From the NCBI GenBank assembly GCA_963774075.1, contig CAVZDP010000005.1:186001-250000 (forward strand): a DNA stretch of 64,000 nucleotides, read 5' to 3'. The notes below the pieces were generated by a model. It was not told the origin of the DNA. It ran no database searches and saw only the letters and a program-made list of their open reading frames with translations. The DNA is from JBBQNR01 sp963774075. Lineage in GTDB: Bacteria > Actinomycetota > Thermoleophilia > Solirubrobacterales > JBBDJG01. A program made the translations under genes and the position numbers. Positions 1-7,815 of the stretch are shown in pieces (positions within the stretch are counted from its first letter, which is position 1; each line of letters opens with the position of its first letter).

Positions 1-1280
1 GCCTGGCTCCAGGCTCCAAGGTCGTCACCGACTACCTCGAGCGAGCGGGACTCCAGGCTCCCCTCGACGAGCTCGGCTTCAATCTCGTCGGCTACGGCTG
101 CACGACGTGCATCGGCAACTCGGGACCGCTGCCGCCACCGGTCCAGCGTGCTGTTCAGGAGCACGACCTGGCGGTGTGCTCGGTGCTCTCGGGCAACAGG
201 AACTTCGAGGGCCGCATCAACCCCGACGTGAAGATGAACTACCTCGCCTCGCCGCCGCTGTGCGTTGCGTACGCGCTCGCGGGGCGCATGGACGTCGACC
301 TGCTGACCGAGCCGCTCGGCGAGGGCTCCGACGGCGAGCCGGTCTTCCTCGAGGACATCTGGCCGAGTCAGCGGGAGATCCAGGACGCCATCGAGTCGGC
401 GATCGAGTCGAACATGTTCCGGCGCAGCTACAGCGAGGTATTCGAGGGCGACGAGAAATGGAAGACGCTGCCGGTCCCCGAAGGCGATCGCTACGCCTGG
501 GACGACGCCTCCACGTATGTCAAACGCCCGCCCTACTTCGACGGCATGCCCGCGGAGCCGCCCGCGGGCTTCGAGCCGATCATCGGAGCACACGCGCTCG
601 CCGTCCTCGGCGACAGCGTTACCACCGACCACATCTCACCCGCCGGCGCGATCAAGGTCGACTCGCCCGCGGGGCGCTACCTGATCGAGCGGGGCATCGA
701 TCCGAAGGACTTCAACTCCTACGGGTCCAGGCGCGGCAACCACGAGGTGATGATGCGAGGCACGTTCGCGAACGTGCGGCTGCGCAATCAGCTCGCGCCG
801 GGGACCGAGGGCGGATTCACCGTCCATCTCCCGGACGGCGAGCAGATGACGATCTTCGATGCCGCGATGCGGTACGCCGAGGAGGGCGTGCCACTCTGCG
901 TGATCGCCGGTAAGGAGTACGGCTCGGGCTCCTCACGCGACTGGGCCGCCAAGGGGCCCCGCCTACTCGGCGTACGCTTCGCGCTGGCGGAGAGCTACGA
1001 GCGCATCCACCGCTCGAACCTGGTCGGGATGGGAATACTGCCGCTCCAATTTGAGGACGGGGAGTCGATCGAGTCGCTCGGCCTGAGCGGGCAGGAGCGC
1101 TTCGACCTGGCGTCGGTGGAGGACGGTGCGCCCACGCTTGGTGTCACCGCGACGCCCGACACGGGCGATCCGACCGAGTTCGAGGCGCGCGTGCGCATCG
1201 ACACTCCGAACGAGTGGCTCTACTACCGCCACGGCGGCATCCTGCACTTCGTGCTGCGGCAGCTTCTAGCGGCGGCGTAA
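1..1280 (+). CDS. acnA: aconitate hydratase, C-terminal part (5' end outside window)
   Basis: Catalyses citrate to isocitrate isomerisation in the TCA cycle, in the cytoplasm. The frame is open from base 3 with no start in view, so roughly the last 425 residues are present. Near its beginning is GYGCTTCIGNSG, which carries two of the three cysteine ligands of the 4Fe-4S cluster. The swivel domain follows with GDSVTTDHISPAG, YGSRRGNHEVMMRGTF and GSGSSRDWAAKG, the last holding substrate-binding Ser/Arg residues. The protein ends in a normal TAA. The next gene is convergent, so the space after it should terminate both. The family is certain; AcnA type is inferred from these motifs. Confidence 0.95.
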   Translation, partial: LAPGSKVVTDYLERAGLQAPLDELGFNLVGYGCTTCIGNSGPLPPPVQRAVQEHDLAVCSVLSGNRNFEGRINPDVKMNYLASPPLCVAYALAGRMDVDLLTEPLGEGSDGEPVFLEDIWPSQREIQDAIESAIESNMFRRSYSEVFEGDEKWKTLPVPEGDRYAWDDASTYVKRPPYFDGMPAEPPAGFEPIIGAHALAVLGDSVTTDHISPAGAIKVDSPAGRYLIERGIDPKDFNSYGSRRGNHEVMMRGTFANVRLRNQLAPGTEGGFTVHLPDGEQMTIFDAAMRYAEEGVPLCVIAGKEYGSGSSRDWAAKGPRLLGVRFALAESYERIHRSNLVGMGILPLQFEDGESIESLGLSGQERFDLASVEDGAPTLGVTATPDTGDPTEFEARVRIDTPNEWLYYRHGGILHFVLRQLLAAA

Positions 1281-1365
1281 AACCTGAAGATGCCGCCTCA
1301 AGGTGGGGTCAGTCGAGCCCGCGGAGCTCCCGGTATTCGCGCCTACGCGAATTCCGGCCTATTCG

Positions 1366-1394
1366 TGTCCGGCGAAGCCGGCTGGATAGTCTGC
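1366..1394 (-). repeat. Dispersed palindromic repeat, copy C, in a convergent intergenic gap
   Basis: The minus strand reads AGCCGGCTTCGCCGGACAC. This contains a perfect 5-bp stem CCGGC/GCCGG around a 3-base loop (plus positions 1369-1381). The same core occurs near 4677 and 47560. It lies between the convergent aconitase and oxidase genes and could act as a bidirectional terminator, but it has no T-run. Confidence 0.6.
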
Positions 1395-1407
1395 CAAGTA
1401 CGCAACG

Positions 1408-2313
1408 TCACGCGGCCACGGCAGGCAAACCGATGCCGATCACCTTCAGGCGCCGCGTCAGCGCCGTGAAGGCGAACTCGTTCACCTCGGTACTCGAGTA
1501 GCCGAGCAGGTCCCACTCGCCGAAGGGGTCCTTGCCGGTCGGCACCAGCACGCCGCCCGCGACTGGCAGCGTCTCAGCGAGCGTCTCCTGCACGCGTGCA
1601 ACGAGCTCAGGACGTTCGCGCACCGTCTTCTGCAGGTACCAGGTCCCGAAAGCGACGTGGCGATGCTCGTCCTGGCTGACCTTCCTGAATCCCTCGACGA
1701 AGCCGGGCATGATGCCGCGTTGCTCGAAGAAGTCGGTGATGAACTGCTGACCGGTGAGCGCCAGGGTGCCCTCGATCACCATGTGGTAGAGCGTGACGAA
1801 GTCGACCTTGGACTCCACATCGCGGGGATTCGCGATCAGCTTTTCGGCGGCCTCTACCAAGTGCTCGTCGAAGAGCTGGATGAACGCGTCGTTGAGGTCG
1901 GCGCGAACGCGCTCGAGCTGGGTGTCCATGCCTCCACCGATCCCGGCGACCTCGTCGTACAGGCGTGAGAAGAACTGCGCGTGACGCGCCTCGTCGACCT
2001 GCTGGGTAGCGAGGAAGGCCTCTTCGGCCTGGTCCTCGTAAGCCATCACGAGTCCCGAGAACTGAGTCGTGACCCGCTCCTCGCCGACGAAGAACGAGGA
2101 CAGCCCCCACACGACGTCGCTGCGCACGTCCTCCGGCAGCTCCGCCCAGTCGGCCACGTCCTTGCTGAAGTCGATCGCGTACGCCGACCAGTGCTGACGC
2201 TCCCACAGCTGGTAGAGCTGCTGCGGCGACATCAGCTTGATGCTCGCCAGCTTCGACTCGTCGGCGACCGTCGCGACGTCGCCCTGCACGGCTAGATCTG
2301 CCAGCGTCCCCAT
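1408..2313 (-). CDS. R2-like ligand-binding oxidase (ribonucleotide reductase R2 superfamily)
   Basis: A 301-residue ferritin-like di-metal protein. Six expected metal ligands are visible: E78, E108, H111, E181, E216 and H219, in GEERV, DEARH, IEG and DEHRH. The site of the R2 radical tyrosine (H111+4) is Phe115, so this is not a classical class Ia subunit. V81 (E78+3) and Y176 (E181-5) sit where R2lox proteins form their Val-Tyr ether cross-link, so I favour an R2lox with a Mn/Fe centre. The E78-E108 spacing (30) is shorter than the 33 I recall for characterised R2lox. No large reductase subunit is nearby. It is divergent from a TetR gene, as Rv0233 is next to Rv0232 in Mycobacterium tuberculosis. 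The physiological substrate is unknown. Confidence 0.82.
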   Translation of the reverse strand: MGTLADLAVQGDVATVADESKLASIKLMSPQQLYQLWERQHWSAYAIDFSKDVADWAELPEDVRSDVVWGLSSFFVGEERVTTQFSGLVMAYEDQAEEAFLATQQVDEARHAQFFSRLYDEVAGIGGGMDTQLERVRADLNDAFIQLFDEHLVEAAEKLIANPRDVESKVDFVTLYHMVIEGTLALTGQQFITDFFEQRGIMPGFVEGFRKVSQDEHRHVAFGTWYLQKTVRERPELVARVQETLAETLPVAGGVLVPTGKDPFGEWDLLGYSSTEVNEFAFTALTRRLKVIGIGLPAVAA

Positions 2314-2348
2314 GAGGCCTCCTCCTGCTTCGCGAATCCGGAGGCAGC

Positions 2349-2393
2349 AGCCTATCGCGCTCTTGACACAGCGTCAAGACTATCTGTCAAGAC
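2349..2393. promoter_or_regulatory. Operator and promoter between the R2-like oxidase and tetR
   Basis: TCTTGAC-ACAGC-GTCAAGA is a perfect 7-bp inverted repeat (2361-2379), followed by a third GTCAAG half-site at 2386-2391. On the minus strand TTGACG (2377-2372), a 17-bp spacer and TAGGCT (2354-2349) make a plausible promoter for the oxidase, with the palindrome over its -35 side. This is the expected arrangement for repression by the divergent TetR protein. Binding is inferred. Confidence 0.65.
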
Positions 2394-2416
2394 GTGCTGT
2401 TAAGCTTTTGTATGAG

Positions 2417-3028
2417 ATGGCGGTTCTGTCGCAGCGCAGGGACGAGCCGAGCGAGCAGCGGCTCGAGACCGAAGCTGCCTTCGTGGCCGCCAGCGCCGCC
2501 CTACTGCTCGAGGGTCGCTCGTACGCCGACCTGAGTGTGGAGGAGATCTCTCGCCGAGCGGGCCGCAGCCGCACGGCCTTCTACTTCTACTTCCGCGACA
2601 AGCGCGAGTTGCTGATCCATGCCCTGCAGGACGCGGCCGAGCGTCTATACGTGGCGGCCGACAGTTGGTGGAGTGGGCCCGGCAGACCGGATGACCTGCG
2701 ACGCGCGCTCGAGGACGTCTTCGACGTCTACAGCGACGAGCGCGCGGTGCTCGGGGCGGTGATAGAGGCATCGGGCTACGACGAGAGCATCCGCGAGCTG
2801 TGGCGAGACGTGATCGGCCGCTTTGTCGTCCCCACCGAGGAGCGGCTGCGCGCGGAGGGAGAGCCGGCGGCGAGCGCGCGCGCGAAGGCATTCGCGCTCG
2901 TTTGGATGACGGAGCGCACGTTCTACCAACACCTAGGCGCCGAGGGGACGAGCGACATCAGCGACCGCGCCCTGCTCGACTCGCTGGTCGAGATCTGGGT
3001 CCGGAGCGCCTATCGAAGCCCGCCCTAG
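2417..3028 (+). CDS. TetR-family transcriptional regulator
   Basis: A 203-residue helical repressor. The N-terminal helix-turn-helix is clear: SVEEISRRAGRSRTAFYFYF followed by DKRELL, the standard TetR recognition helix and helix-4 junction. The C-terminal ligand domain is diverged and gives no clue to the inducer. I chose the ATG just before AVLSQRRDEP because the frame upstream of it runs through the operator region. The gene is divergent from the R2-like oxidase and shares its promoter region with an inverted repeat, so it probably controls the oxidase and itself. Confidence 0.9.
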   Translation: MAVLSQRRDEPSEQRLETEAAFVAASAALLLEGRSYADLSVEEISRRAGRSRTAFYFYFRDKRELLIHALQDAAERLYVAADSWWSGPGRPDDLRRALEDVFDVYSDERAVLGAVIEASGYDESIRELWRDVIGRFVVPTEERLRAEGEPAASARAKAFALVWMTERTFYQHLGAEGTSDISDRALLDSLVEIWVRSAYRSPP

Positions 3029-3039
3029 GGCGCCAAGCC

Positions 3040-3555
3040 CTAGGACCGCTTTGCTGAAGCGGCCCTCCGCCGGGTGGCCGCCGTCGTCTTGCGGCCTGTC
3101 GTCTTGCGCGCCGTCGCCTTGCGCGCCGTCGTCTTGCGCGGCGTCTTGCGGCCTGTCGTCTTGCGGCCTATCGTCTTGCGGCCTGTCGTCTTGCGGGCTG
3201 TTCCCCTGCGGGCGGTCGCTTTGCGGGCGGAGCTCTTTCTGGCGCCTTGCTTGCTGCCCGCGCCGGTGAGTCGCTCCTGAAGCCCTTCGAGGTCTGCCAG
3301 CAGCGTCTTGTTCAGGCGCTGCGTCTCGCTACGAGCCTTCGTCAGCGTTCCCTGCACCTCCTTCAAGAGGTCGCGACCGCTGCGGCCGAGGCTTGCGCTC
3401 AGCTCGTTGAGAGCCTTGTACGCGGTCTCCAGCGCCGCGTTCAGGTTGTCGAGAGAGGCTTCGCCCCCACTCGTCCGGGCCCGCGAGCCGCTGCGTCTGC
3501 TGGTCGAGCCTGCACGAGCCCTGCTCGTGGTCTTCCTGCGACTGCTCGTCGCCAT
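3040..3555 (-). CDS. Histone-H1-like protein with Lys/Arg-rich repeat tail
   Basis: 171 residues. Residues 1-30 are basic (SRRKTTSRARAG). A predicted helical segment at about 35-95 (DNLNAALETAYKALNELSAS and following) looks able to form a coiled coil. From about residue 105 the tail is low-complexity Lys/Arg/Thr/Ala with repeated GRKTT and ARKTT pentads, like eukaryotic histone H1 tails and the tails of mycobacterial HupB-type proteins. It probably binds DNA or RNA through charge. It lacks the HU fold, so it is not HU. The encoding DNA is a 15-bp tandem repeat prone to length change. Confidence 0.7.
   Translation of the reverse strand: MATSSRRKTTSRARAGSTSRRSGSRARTSGGEASLDNLNAALETAYKALNELSASLGRSGRDLLKEVQGTLTKARSETQRLNKTLLADLEGLQERLTGAGSKQGARKSSARKATARRGTARKTTGRKTIGRKTTGRKTPRKTTARKATARKTTGRKTTAATRRRAASAKRS
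3077..3233 (-). repeat. 15-bp tandem repeat encoding the basic tail
   Basis: About ten imperfect copies of a 15-bp unit (plus strand, of the form GTCTTGCGGCCTGTC) encode Arg-Lys-Thr-Thr-Gly-type pentapeptides. All sit in frame inside the histone-like gene, so length changes by slippage would keep the frame. Confidence 0.8.
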
Positions 3556-3639
3556 CTTTCCCCCTAGCGTTTACCGTGACTGGCTTGAGGGCGACAGCCT
3601 AACTGCGCCTCGGCGCAATGCAAGTGCGGCTCGGGCCGC

Positions 3640-4662
3640 TTAGGCCAGGACGTCCGACAGTGGGCGCCGCGGCGTTTGGCCGACGGGCTGCCCGTATCCG
3701 AGCCGGACGAGGACCTGCGGGAAACCGCCGAGCCCGACCAGGTCGCGCAGCTCCCCGCGAAGCTCGGGAATCTCTACCGCCTGATCCAGAAATGAAGCCG
3801 ACAGACCCCGCGAGCACGCCTCGAGCAGTAGGCGCTGCAACGCCTGGCCGGCGGCGAGCCAGCTCCCAGCGTCGTCTTCAGGGGTACCGATCACCGCGAG
3901 CATCGGCGAGGCGGCAGCCAGGTCGTGGTCCCTTGCAGCCTGAGCGCCGCCCATGTCGAAGGTGCGCATCACGTAGGGGCTCGCGACCGGGCGCTTGCCC
4001 GCGAAGCCGTAGCCGGGGATGCCGTCGGTCGCGCCGTTGGCATGTGGTCGCATCCATGCGCCAAGCTCCTCGCGAAAGCCATCGTCGGCGAACTGGGTAC
4101 GGTCGCCACGAGCGATCAGGTCCGCCAGAGCGTACTTGCCTTCCGGAGCACGGTAGGCGGAGAACCAGGCGCCCTCCTCGACGGCGGCGCTCTTCAGGCC
4201 CTCGACCTGCTCCTCGTCGACCTCCCTCTCCTCGAACAGACCCCTGTTCGTCGCTCGTGAGGGAATGGCCTCGAAAAGCCTCAGCTCATCGTCAGCGGGT
4301 TCGCGGCGCTCGCCTAGACCTACGATCGCGAGCAAATCGCGGTCTTCGTCGTCGGGAAGCAGCCGAATCGCAGGCTCGAAGCCGAGGCGACGGATCCCGA
4401 GCCTCATGTTGAGCAAGGCCGCGCCGCAGGCAATCGTGAGCTGGCGGTCCTCCGGGTCGATCACCGGCAGCGAGCGTGAGCGGTCCGCGAGCAGCTGCAC
4501 CGATGAGCCCTCGACGCGGAATCGCCATGGCTGCGCGTTGTGCACCGACGGCGCCATCACCGCATGGCGGACCAGTGCGGTAAGGGTGTCCGCTTCCATG
4601 GCCGTGTCGGGCGAGCCATCCAGGCTCGCGCCGAGCCTCTCCCTGGCTTCGATCACGCGCAT
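3640..4662 (-). CDS. Acg-type nitroreductase family protein
   Basis: About 340 residues of the FMN-binding nitroreductase fold in the diverged Acg (Rv2032-like) group, which in mycobacteria belongs to the dormancy regulon and may store or sequester FMN. The MAPSVHNAQPWRF motif is the characteristic N-terminal signature, followed by AIPSRATNRGLF and a C-terminal GGFPQVLVRLGYG. The open frame extends 34 codons further upstream, but that stretch is a dispersed palindromic repeat. I therefore start at the ATG of MRVIEARERL, which is preceded by GCAGGG. A redox substrate cannot be read from the sequence. Confidence 0.82.
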   Translation of the reverse strand: MRVIEARERLGASLDGSPDTAMEADTLTALVRHAVMAPSVHNAQPWRFRVEGSSVQLLADRSRSLPVIDPEDRQLTIACGAALLNMRLGIRRLGFEPAIRLLPDDEDRDLLAIVGLGERREPADDELRLFEAIPSRATNRGLFEEREVDEEQVEGLKSAAVEEGAWFSAYRAPEGKYALADLIARGDRTQFADDGFREELGAWMRPHANGATDGIPGYGFAGKRPVASPYVMRTFDMGGAQAARDHDLAAASPMLAVIGTPEDDAGSWLAAGQALQRLLLEACSRGLSASFLDQAVEIPELRGELRDLVGLGGFPQVLVRLGYGQPVGQTPRRPLSDVLA

Positions 4663-4668
4663 CCCTGC

Positions 4669-4707
4669 ATATCTAGCCGGCTTCGCCGGGCACCTACAGT
4701 CCAGATG
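4669..4707 (+). repeat. Dispersed palindromic repeat, copy A
   Basis: ATATCTAGCCGGCTTCGCCGG followed by GCACCTACAGTCCAG closely matches the copy near 47552 (one base differs in the palindrome flank, one in the tail). The core stem is CCGGC/GCCGG with loop TTC. It lies directly upstream of the nitroreductase start. Confidence 0.75.
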
Positions 4708-4779
4708 TAAATCGGCGTTTTCGCCCGCCGCCATGAGAGTTCCGAGGCGCTCTGCCTCGGCCATTCGTCCGCCGGCCTC

Positions 4780-5715
4780 TCAGAGGTACCCGCTGCGCCT
4801 GAACCAGGCGAACAGCAGCGCCAGCGGGACCAGCACGCCGCCGAGGCCAAACGCCGCGAAGGCGGCGAACGTGTCGACGTGATCGACCAGCCACCCGAAG
4901 TTCTGGCCGAAGAACCCCGTCACGAACATGAGCGGCAGGAACACGGTCGAGATGACGGTGAGCTGCTTCATGATCTGGTTCAGCCGGTTCGACACCGTCG
5001 AGAGGTAGACATCCATCATTCCGGAGAGCAGGTCGCGGTAGGAGTCGATCAGCTCCGAGATCCGAATCAGGTGGTCGTAGACGTCGCGAAAGTAGTCTCG
5101 GGGACCGGCTTGCAGCCCCGGCAGCATGGTGATCTGGTCGATGGTGCGCGCGAACAGGTCGCGCTGCGGCGTCACGACCCGCCGCAGGGTGACGAGGTTC
5201 CGCTTGACGTGGAAGATGCGCTTTAGCTGCTCGTCGGTCGGCTCCATCACGACGGCTTCCTCGAGCGCATCGATCTCGTCGTCGATACGGGACAGCACCG
5301 GGAAGAACGAGTCGGTCAGAGCGTCGAGGATCCGGTAGACGACGAAGTGCTCGGCTCCGGCGGGGCCGCGTTCGAGCCGGCTGCGCACGCCCACGAGCTC
5401 GTCGCAGTGCTCTCGCCGGATCGTGATCACGTAGGAGCCGCTGACGAAGAGGTGAACCTCCGTCAGCCCGGTCTCGCCGTCCGCGAGCGACCGAACCGCG
5501 AAGAAAACGATGAACACGTACCGCTCGTAGTCGTCGAGCTTCGGCCGCTGGCCGAACTTCTGCGTGTCCTCGATGGCAAGCGGGTGAATGTCGAACATCT
5601 CCCGCAGGAGCTCGAGATCCGACTGCTCGGGTCGCTCGAGGTCGAGCCAGAAGAACTCGTCCCGCGCCATCAGCTCCTCGATCTCGAGGCGATCGATGTG
5701 CGTGAGCACGCGCAC
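4780..5715 (-). CDS. corA: CorA-family divalent cation transporter
   Basis: Magnesium/cobalt channel of the CorA family. A large cytoplasmic N-terminal domain (HPLAIEDTQKFGQRPKLDDY) is followed by a long stalk helix and two C-terminal membrane helices. The filter region reads FVTGFFGQNFG, so the classical GMN is GQN here, a variant I know from actinobacterial homologues. Start choice is uncertain: I use the GTG of VRVLTHIDRLEIEEL, where similarity should begin. An ATG 32 codons upstream (5811) would leave only 17 bp to the divergent hydratase gene. Confidence 0.88.
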   Translation of the reverse strand: MRVLTHIDRLEIEELMARDEFFWLDLERPEQSDLELLREMFDIHPLAIEDTQKFGQRPKLDDYERYVFIVFFAVRSLADGETGLTEVHLFVSGSYVITIRREHCDELVGVRSRLERGPAGAEHFVVYRILDALTDSFFPVLSRIDDEIDALEEAVVMEPTDEQLKRIFHVKRNLVTLRRVVTPQRDLFARTIDQITMLPGLQAGPRDYFRDVYDHLIRISELIDSYRDLLSGMMDVYLSTVSNRLNQIMKQLTVISTVFLPLMFVTGFFGQNFGWLVDHVDTFAAFAAFGLGGVLVPLALLFAWFRRSGYL

Positions 5716-5828
5716 CCGCGCGACGCTACCGAGGGTGCAGGACGGCTCGCCGCCCCGACCCGGCAAGCGGTGAAAGGGTATGCGGGCTGCCCGCCGCGGC
5801 GCGCAGCGCACATCGACGAGGAGGGCAA

Positions 5829-6638
5829 ATGAGCTACGAGACGCTGATCTACGACAAGAGCGAGCACGTCGTGACGCTGGTCTACAACCGCCCCGACCAG
5901 CACAACGCGGTCAACCGGAAGATGAACGAGGAGCTACATCACGCCTGGCGGCGCTTCCGGGACGACCCGGACGCGTTCGTGCTCGTGATCACCGGCGCCG
6001 GAGAGACGACCTTCTGCGCCGGCTGGGACCTTGCAGACGCTGCATCAATGACCGAGACGCCCGACTTCGACGAGTACCGCGTGTCCGTCTACGACTCCCC
6101 GGGGGAATGCGGCTACACGCGCCGGGCCGACGTCTTCAAGCCGGTGATCGCCGCGGTCAACGGCTACGCGTTCGCGGCAGGGCTCGAGACGGCGCTCCTT
6201 GCCGACATCCGCATAGCCGCCGAGAACGCGGAATTCGGTGCTCTCGAGCGCCGCTGGAACATCGTCGGTGGCGACGGAATGACGGTCAGGCTGCCGCTGG
6301 TCGTCGGCTTCGCGCGGGCGATGGAGCTCATCATCACGGGGCGGCGCATCGACGTTACGGAAGCCGAGCGGATCGGCCTGGTCAACGAGGTGGTTCCGCA
6401 TGGGAAGGCTTTGGAGCGAGCACAGGAGCTGGCGCACGAGATCGCCGCGCTCCCGCAGGGGGCGATCAGATCTGACAAGGAGTCGGTGCTGCGCGGCATC
6501 GGACGCACGCTCGAGGAGCGGCTGCGGATCGAAGCCGAGATGACGATCTCGATGTTCCTGCGCCGTGACAAGCACACGGTCGGGGCGTCGGCCTTCAAGG
6601 AGGGCCGGGCGCCCGAGTGGCCGCACCACGGTCTGTGA
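5829..6638 (+). CDS. Enoyl-CoA hydratase/isomerase family protein (crotonase fold)
   Basis: 269 residues. Oxyanion-hole segments FCAGWDL and GYAFAAGLE are present. Both positions of the catalytic glutamates of classical hydratases are Glu (in AAGLE and ALERRWN), so hydratase activity is plausible. The usual GIIPGAGG loop is replaced by NIVGGDG, which suggests an unusual acyl group. A strong ribosome site (GAGGAGGG) precedes the ATG. A thiolase lies about 1.2 kb downstream, consistent with acyl-CoA or sterol-type breakdown. The exact substrate is unknown. Confidence 0.88.
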   Translation: MSYETLIYDKSEHVVTLVYNRPDQHNAVNRKMNEELHHAWRRFRDDPDAFVLVITGAGETTFCAGWDLADAASMTETPDFDEYRVSVYDSPGECGYTRRADVFKPVIAAVNGYAFAAGLETALLADIRIAAENAEFGALERRWNIVGGDGMTVRLPLVVGFARAMELIITGRRIDVTEAERIGLVNEVVPHGKALERAQELAHEIAALPQGAIRSDKESVLRGIGRTLEERLRIEAEMTISMFLRRDKHTVGASAFKEGRAPEWPHHGL

Positions 6639-6651
6639 CGGAACATCGAGC

Positions 6652-7374
6652 TCATAGCCATTCGCGAGGTAGCGCGGATGGGATCGGGCCCGCGAAACGC
6701 GGCAGCAGGCGCTCTCCGAGCGCGGCCGCCGAGCGCCCCTCCACCATCGGCCGCAGGTCCTCGAAGGCGAGCAGGACCCTCACCGTGGTGCCGATCTGGA
6801 AGTCGGCCGCATTTGGCTCGTCGCCGCCAATCGTGCCGTCGGCGATCAACCGGTCCACCTCGTCGAGCATGCCCGGCAGCGCGGCGACGTCCGCCCGCAC
6901 GCGCGCCTCGTCCGCGCCGGCCATGCGGGCGAGGCGACGCGCGACCGGGACGTTGAGCGCAGCCATGAGACTCGGCGCCGGCATGCCGATGTCGCGCGCG
7001 AGCCATCGGCGCGTGCCCGCGTCGTGCGAGGCCAACCAGCGAAAGACCCGCCTTGGTACCGGCTGCAGCTCGCGCTCGCCCCACGCTTCGGCGTGCTCGA
7101 CCCGCCGGCGCAGCTCGGCGTCGACAGGGAAGAGCGGCGGCTCGGGGCGAAGCTGGTCGAGAGCGCGCGAGATCGCGCGCGAGCTCTGCAGGCGGCGTCC
7201 ATCGAGCCGAAGGGCCGGTACGGTGCCGCCGCGAAAGCCCGCGAAACGTAGAAGCACCGGGTGCAAGCCGGGCAGCAGGTCAACGACCCTGTGCTCGATG
7301 CCCTTGCGTTCGAGCATCAATCGCGCTGCGTGACTCGGATGCGAGAGGGACAGCGCGTAGAGCTTCACCCGCAT
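6652..7374 (-). CDS. Glutathione S-transferase-like protein
   Basis: 240 residues. The N-terminal thioredoxin-like domain (MRVKLYALSLSHPSHAARLM) has a Ser-rich first loop, and GGTVPALRLDGRRLQSSRAI contains the cis-Pro and the SS-type glutathione-binding element. The helical C-terminal domain ends with EPNAADFQIGTTVR, typical of the family. The start is the ATG 7 bp after the upstream membrane-protein gene; a longer frame would overlap that gene. Actinobacteria rarely make glutathione, so the true thiol partner is uncertain. Confidence 0.82.
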   Translation of the reverse strand: MRVKLYALSLSHPSHAARLMLERKGIEHRVVDLLPGLHPVLLRFAGFRGGTVPALRLDGRRLQSSRAISRALDQLRPEPPLFPVDAELRRRVEHAEAWGERELQPVPRRVFRWLASHDAGTRRWLARDIGMPAPSLMAALNVPVARRLARMAGADEARVRADVAALPGMLDEVDRLIADGTIGGDEPNAADFQIGTTVRVLLAFEDLRPMVEGRSAAALGERLLPRFAGPIPSALPREWL

Positions 7375-7381
7375 GCCGGCG

Positions 7382-7750
7382 TCAGGGAACGGGGTCGTCC
7401 TCGGCCATCCCGCCGAGGAACGCATCGAGAACCTGGTTGACGAGCCAGACGATGAACGTCGCGAACACGGCCCACCAGAATCCGTCGATCTGGAAGTCGT
7501 CCACGATCCAGCTCGTCAGGTAGAGCATCAGCAGGTTGACGAAGAAGTAGGCCACGCCCAGCGTGAGGAGGATGAGAGGCAGGGCGAGCAGCGTCAGCAC
7601 CGGCTTCACGAAGATGTTCACGAGGCTGAAGACGAGCCCCGCGAGCACCAGCGCCCACTCGCGGTCGCCGTAGTCGATTCCTTCTAGCAGCCAGGCCGCG
7701 ACGAAGAGTGCCGCAACGTTGAAGGCCCACGTGACGAGGAACCGTCGCAT
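7382..7750 (-). CDS. Phage-holin-4-superfamily (YvlD-like) membrane protein
   Basis: 122 residues with four predicted membrane helices: TWAFNVAALFVAAWLLEGI, WALVLAGLVFSLVNIF, a long central hydrophobic stretch, and WWAVFATFIVWLVNQVL. This is the layout of the Phage_holin_4_2/YvlD family, found widely in bacterial chromosomes. The family name does not imply a prophage and no phage genes are near. It is probably co-transcribed with the glutathione transferase-like gene 7 bp downstream. Function is unknown. Confidence 0.8.
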   Translation of the reverse strand: MRRFLVTWAFNVAALFVAAWLLEGIDYGDREWALVLAGLVFSLVNIFVKPVLTLLALPLILLTLGVAYFFVNLLMLYLTSWIVDDFQIDGFWWAVFATFIVWLVNQVLDAFLGGMAEDDPVP

Positions 7751-7815
7751 GCGGTCTAATACTCGCAGCTCGCGTCAGCGCGGGCGATTCGACCAAGAGA
7801 CGAAAGGGAAGCTGC

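Noticed and set aside
3077..3233. CRISPR-like short repeats
   Set aside because: Units are 15 bp without spacers and encode the basic tail of a protein.
4663..4764. N-terminal extension of the nitroreductase frame
   Set aside because: The added residues are translated from the dispersed palindromic repeat, and a better start with a ribosome site lies downstream.
7382..7750. Prophage holin
   Set aside because: The family name is historical; no lysis, capsid or integrase gene is near, and homologues are ordinary chromosomal membrane proteins.
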